From Candidatus Gottesmanbacteria bacterium (GTDB lineage Bacteria > Patescibacteriota > Microgenomatia > 2-02-FULL-39-11), in contig JACQJU010000113.1 of the NCBI GenBank assembly GCA_016204905.1, positions 1 through 7,563 of the forward strand: 7,563 bases of DNA, written 5' to 3'. Of this stretch, positions 6,647 through 7,563 are shown one piece after another. The translations under genes were made by a program, and so were the position numbers. Below the pieces are notes generated by a model, which saw nothing but the letters and a program-made list of their open reading frames with translations, ran no database searches and was not told the origin of the DNA. The stretch's first letter is position 1; each line of letters starts with the position of its first letter.

Positions 6647-7563
6647 CTAGATTATAATATCATCTAAAACTTTTCTAATAATTTCTGTTTCAATCTTTTG
6701 TTGACTAATAATATCTCCAATATCTTTGATCAGGACAATTTTTTGGGCCTTTTTATCGAATTTGAGAGCATTTAGAATAGATTCTTTCTGTAAGCCGCTT
6801 GTGGTAGTGGCAAAGCCGAGATTCTGAATCTTTTCTATGATTTGATTTTTTGTTTGTAATTGCAATAGGCCTTTTATATAGCTAATTTTAGCGGCAGCAA
6901 CCAAACCTAAAGCAACAGATTCTCCATGTGACAACCGGCCAGCGGCTGCGGCCTCAATGGCATGTCCTATGGTATGGCCAAGGTTTAATTTTTCTCGCAA
7001 ACCTAATTTGTCCAATGGGTCTTTTTGAATTATGTCCAATTTAATTTTCTGACAAGTAGAAATAATGGTTTCCAACCCCGATGTGCCAAGGGAGTTCCAC
7101 ATCCGAAGTGGTCTTGGGGGTGGTCTGCCCCAGCCTATCGAGTACTTTACTATTTCGCCTAAACCGCTTTTTATTTCTCTCTCTGGCAGTGATTTGAGAA
7201 GAGATGTGTCGCTAAGTATTAAGTCTGGTTGTTTAAAAGTGCCGAGCATATTTTTGAGCATTTGATCCTTTCCAAGGTGAAAATTTACTCCAGTTTTTCC
7301 TCCTATACTTGCATCTACCATGCCTAAAAGCGTCGTTGGAATATTGATATGGGGAATACCACGAAGGAGAATAGAAGCGATAAATCCGCCCAGATCGGTA
7401 GTGACTCCCCCTCCTATGGCAATAAGACAAGAATTTCTATCAAGACCAGTTTTAAAATATGGCCGAATAATATGGGAGATTTCTGCCAAATCTTTCATCT
7501 GCTCTCCAGGAGTAATAATGGAAGAAATTATGGGTTTATCTAAAAATTTTAGAGAATTTATAA
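6647..7563 (-). CDS. aroB: 3-dehydroquinate synthase, 5'-truncated by window edge
   Basis: Converts DAHP to 3-dehydroquinate (shikimate pathway step 2), an NAD- and divalent-metal-dependent cytosolic enzyme. The frame is open to the right edge, giving 304 codons and a TAG stop; roughly 50-60 N-terminal residues are missing compared with full-length family members. The ATG at 7498 is internal: upstream codons read TPGEQ, a typical AroB motif. Counting from the first complete codon, the NAD loop GGGVTTD is at 50-56, PTTLL at 75-79, and VDASIGGKTG at 82-91. Metal ligands are the Glu of SGLGEIVKY (136), the His of NLGHTIGH (196) and the His of LSHGES (212). Two oddities: a five-residue insertion (DQMLK) in the usual GKNMLG loop, and a Pro/Arg/Trp-rich segment at about 143-162 that lacks family character and is encoded by a GC-rich hairpin element. 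Whether the enzyme is active cannot be judged from sequence alone, but all metal ligands are present. First visible gene of the run. Confidence 0.95.
   Translation of the reverse strand, partial: INSLKFLDKPIISSIITPGEQMKDLAEISHIIRPYFKTGLDRNSCLIAIGGGVTTDLGGFIASILLRGIPHINIPTTLLGMVDASIGGKTGVNFHLGKDQMLKNMLGTFKQPDLILSDTSLLKSLPEREIKSGLGEIVKYSIGWGRPPPRPLRMWNSLGTSGLETIISTCQKIKLDIIQKDPLDKLGLREKLNLGHTIGHAIEAAAAGRLSHGESVALGLVAAAKISYIKGLLQLQTKNQIIEKIQNLGFATTTSGLQKESILNALKFDKKAQKIVLIKDIGDIISQQKIETEIIRKVLDDIII
7086..7132 (-). repeat. GC-rich double-hairpin element inside aroB
   Basis: Plus strand: ccaag (7086-7090) pairs with cttgg (7113-7117). Inside it ccac (7097-7100) pairs with gtgg (7108-7111), and tc (7102-7103) with ga (7105-7106). 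A second, mutually exclusive hairpin is tgggg (7115-7119) with cccca (7128-7132). The segment is clearly more GC-rich than the gene around it and encodes AroB residues 144-159, which read as Pro/Arg/Trp-rich filler rather than the usual helix. It shares blocks, in the same order, with the aroC element: gtgc, gttccac, gtgg, gtctgc-n-cc. It is less symmetric than the aroC copy, so the boundaries are approximate. Confidence 0.6.

Noticed and set aside
7046..7060. ttctgacaag-taga in aroB resembling an arm of the aroQ palindrome
   Set aside because: It encodes the normal STCQK segment of AroB, matching the family C-x-IK pattern, and has no partner arm nearby. A chance match is more likely.
7496..7498. 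ATG as the aroB start
   Set aside because: The frame stays open to the window edge and the upstream codons encode TPGEQ, a conserved AroB motif, so the gene begins outside the window.

Overview
The window is one uninterrupted, tightly packed run of eight genes, all on the minus strand, so transcription runs from position 7563 towards position 1. In transcription order they are aroB (5' end cut off by the window edge), aroQ, aroA, aroK, aroE, aroC, a class I/II aminotransferase and pheS. Together they encode steps 2 to 7 of the shikimate pathway (DAHP to chorismate), a PLP enzyme plausibly used for phenylalanine/tyrosine transamination, and the alpha chain of phenylalanyl-tRNA synthetase, which consumes phenylalanine. 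Step 1 (DAHP synthase) and the chorismate mutase / prephenate enzymes are not here. They may lie beyond either edge, or phenylalanine and tyrosine may be made differently.

Organism: bacterial, AT-rich, genetic code 11. TGA ends both aroK and aroA at the length expected for those families, which argues against the TGA=Gly code of Gracilibacteria/Absconditabacteria. The PheS sequence style (FHFQFTEPSFEVD, a paired CxxC insertion, GFAFGWGVER) and the dense packing recall Patescibacteria (CPR) genomes. This placement is inference from remembered family patterns, not a search. If right, a nearly complete aromatic pathway is notable, because most of these genomes have few amino-acid pathways.

Layout: 7563-6647 aroB; 6646-6603 a 44-bp spacer almost filled by an imperfect palindrome; 6602-6126 aroQ, whose C-terminal tail is written by a second, GC-rich palindrome; 6125-6104 a spacer containing most of a 16-bp tandem repeat; 6103-4868 aroA; 4871-4350 aroK; 4353-3529 aroE; 3536-2331 aroC. 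The aroA/aroK, aroK/aroE and aroE/aroC junctions overlap by 4, 4 and 8 nt, implying translational coupling. The aminotransferase (2318-1086) and pheS (1071-19) follow after 12- and 14-nt gaps. There is no gene-free stretch over 50 bp, no terminator and no convincing promoter inside the window.

The genes themselves are an ordinary biosynthetic operon, and I see no defence, mobile or secretion system. The best second-look signal is a set of palindromic elements embedded in or between these genes. A near-perfect 43-bp hairpin sits in frame inside aroC. A GC-rich double hairpin inside aroB replaces normal family sequence and shares ordered blocks with the aroC element. A 46-bp hairpin forms the end of aroQ, and a 41-bp palindrome lies between aroB and aroQ. 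These resemble in concept the Rickettsia palindromic elements that insert in frame into coding genes. Smaller oddities are a five-residue insertion in the AroB lysine-asparagine loop and a glycine at the usual shikimate-binding glutamine of AroE.
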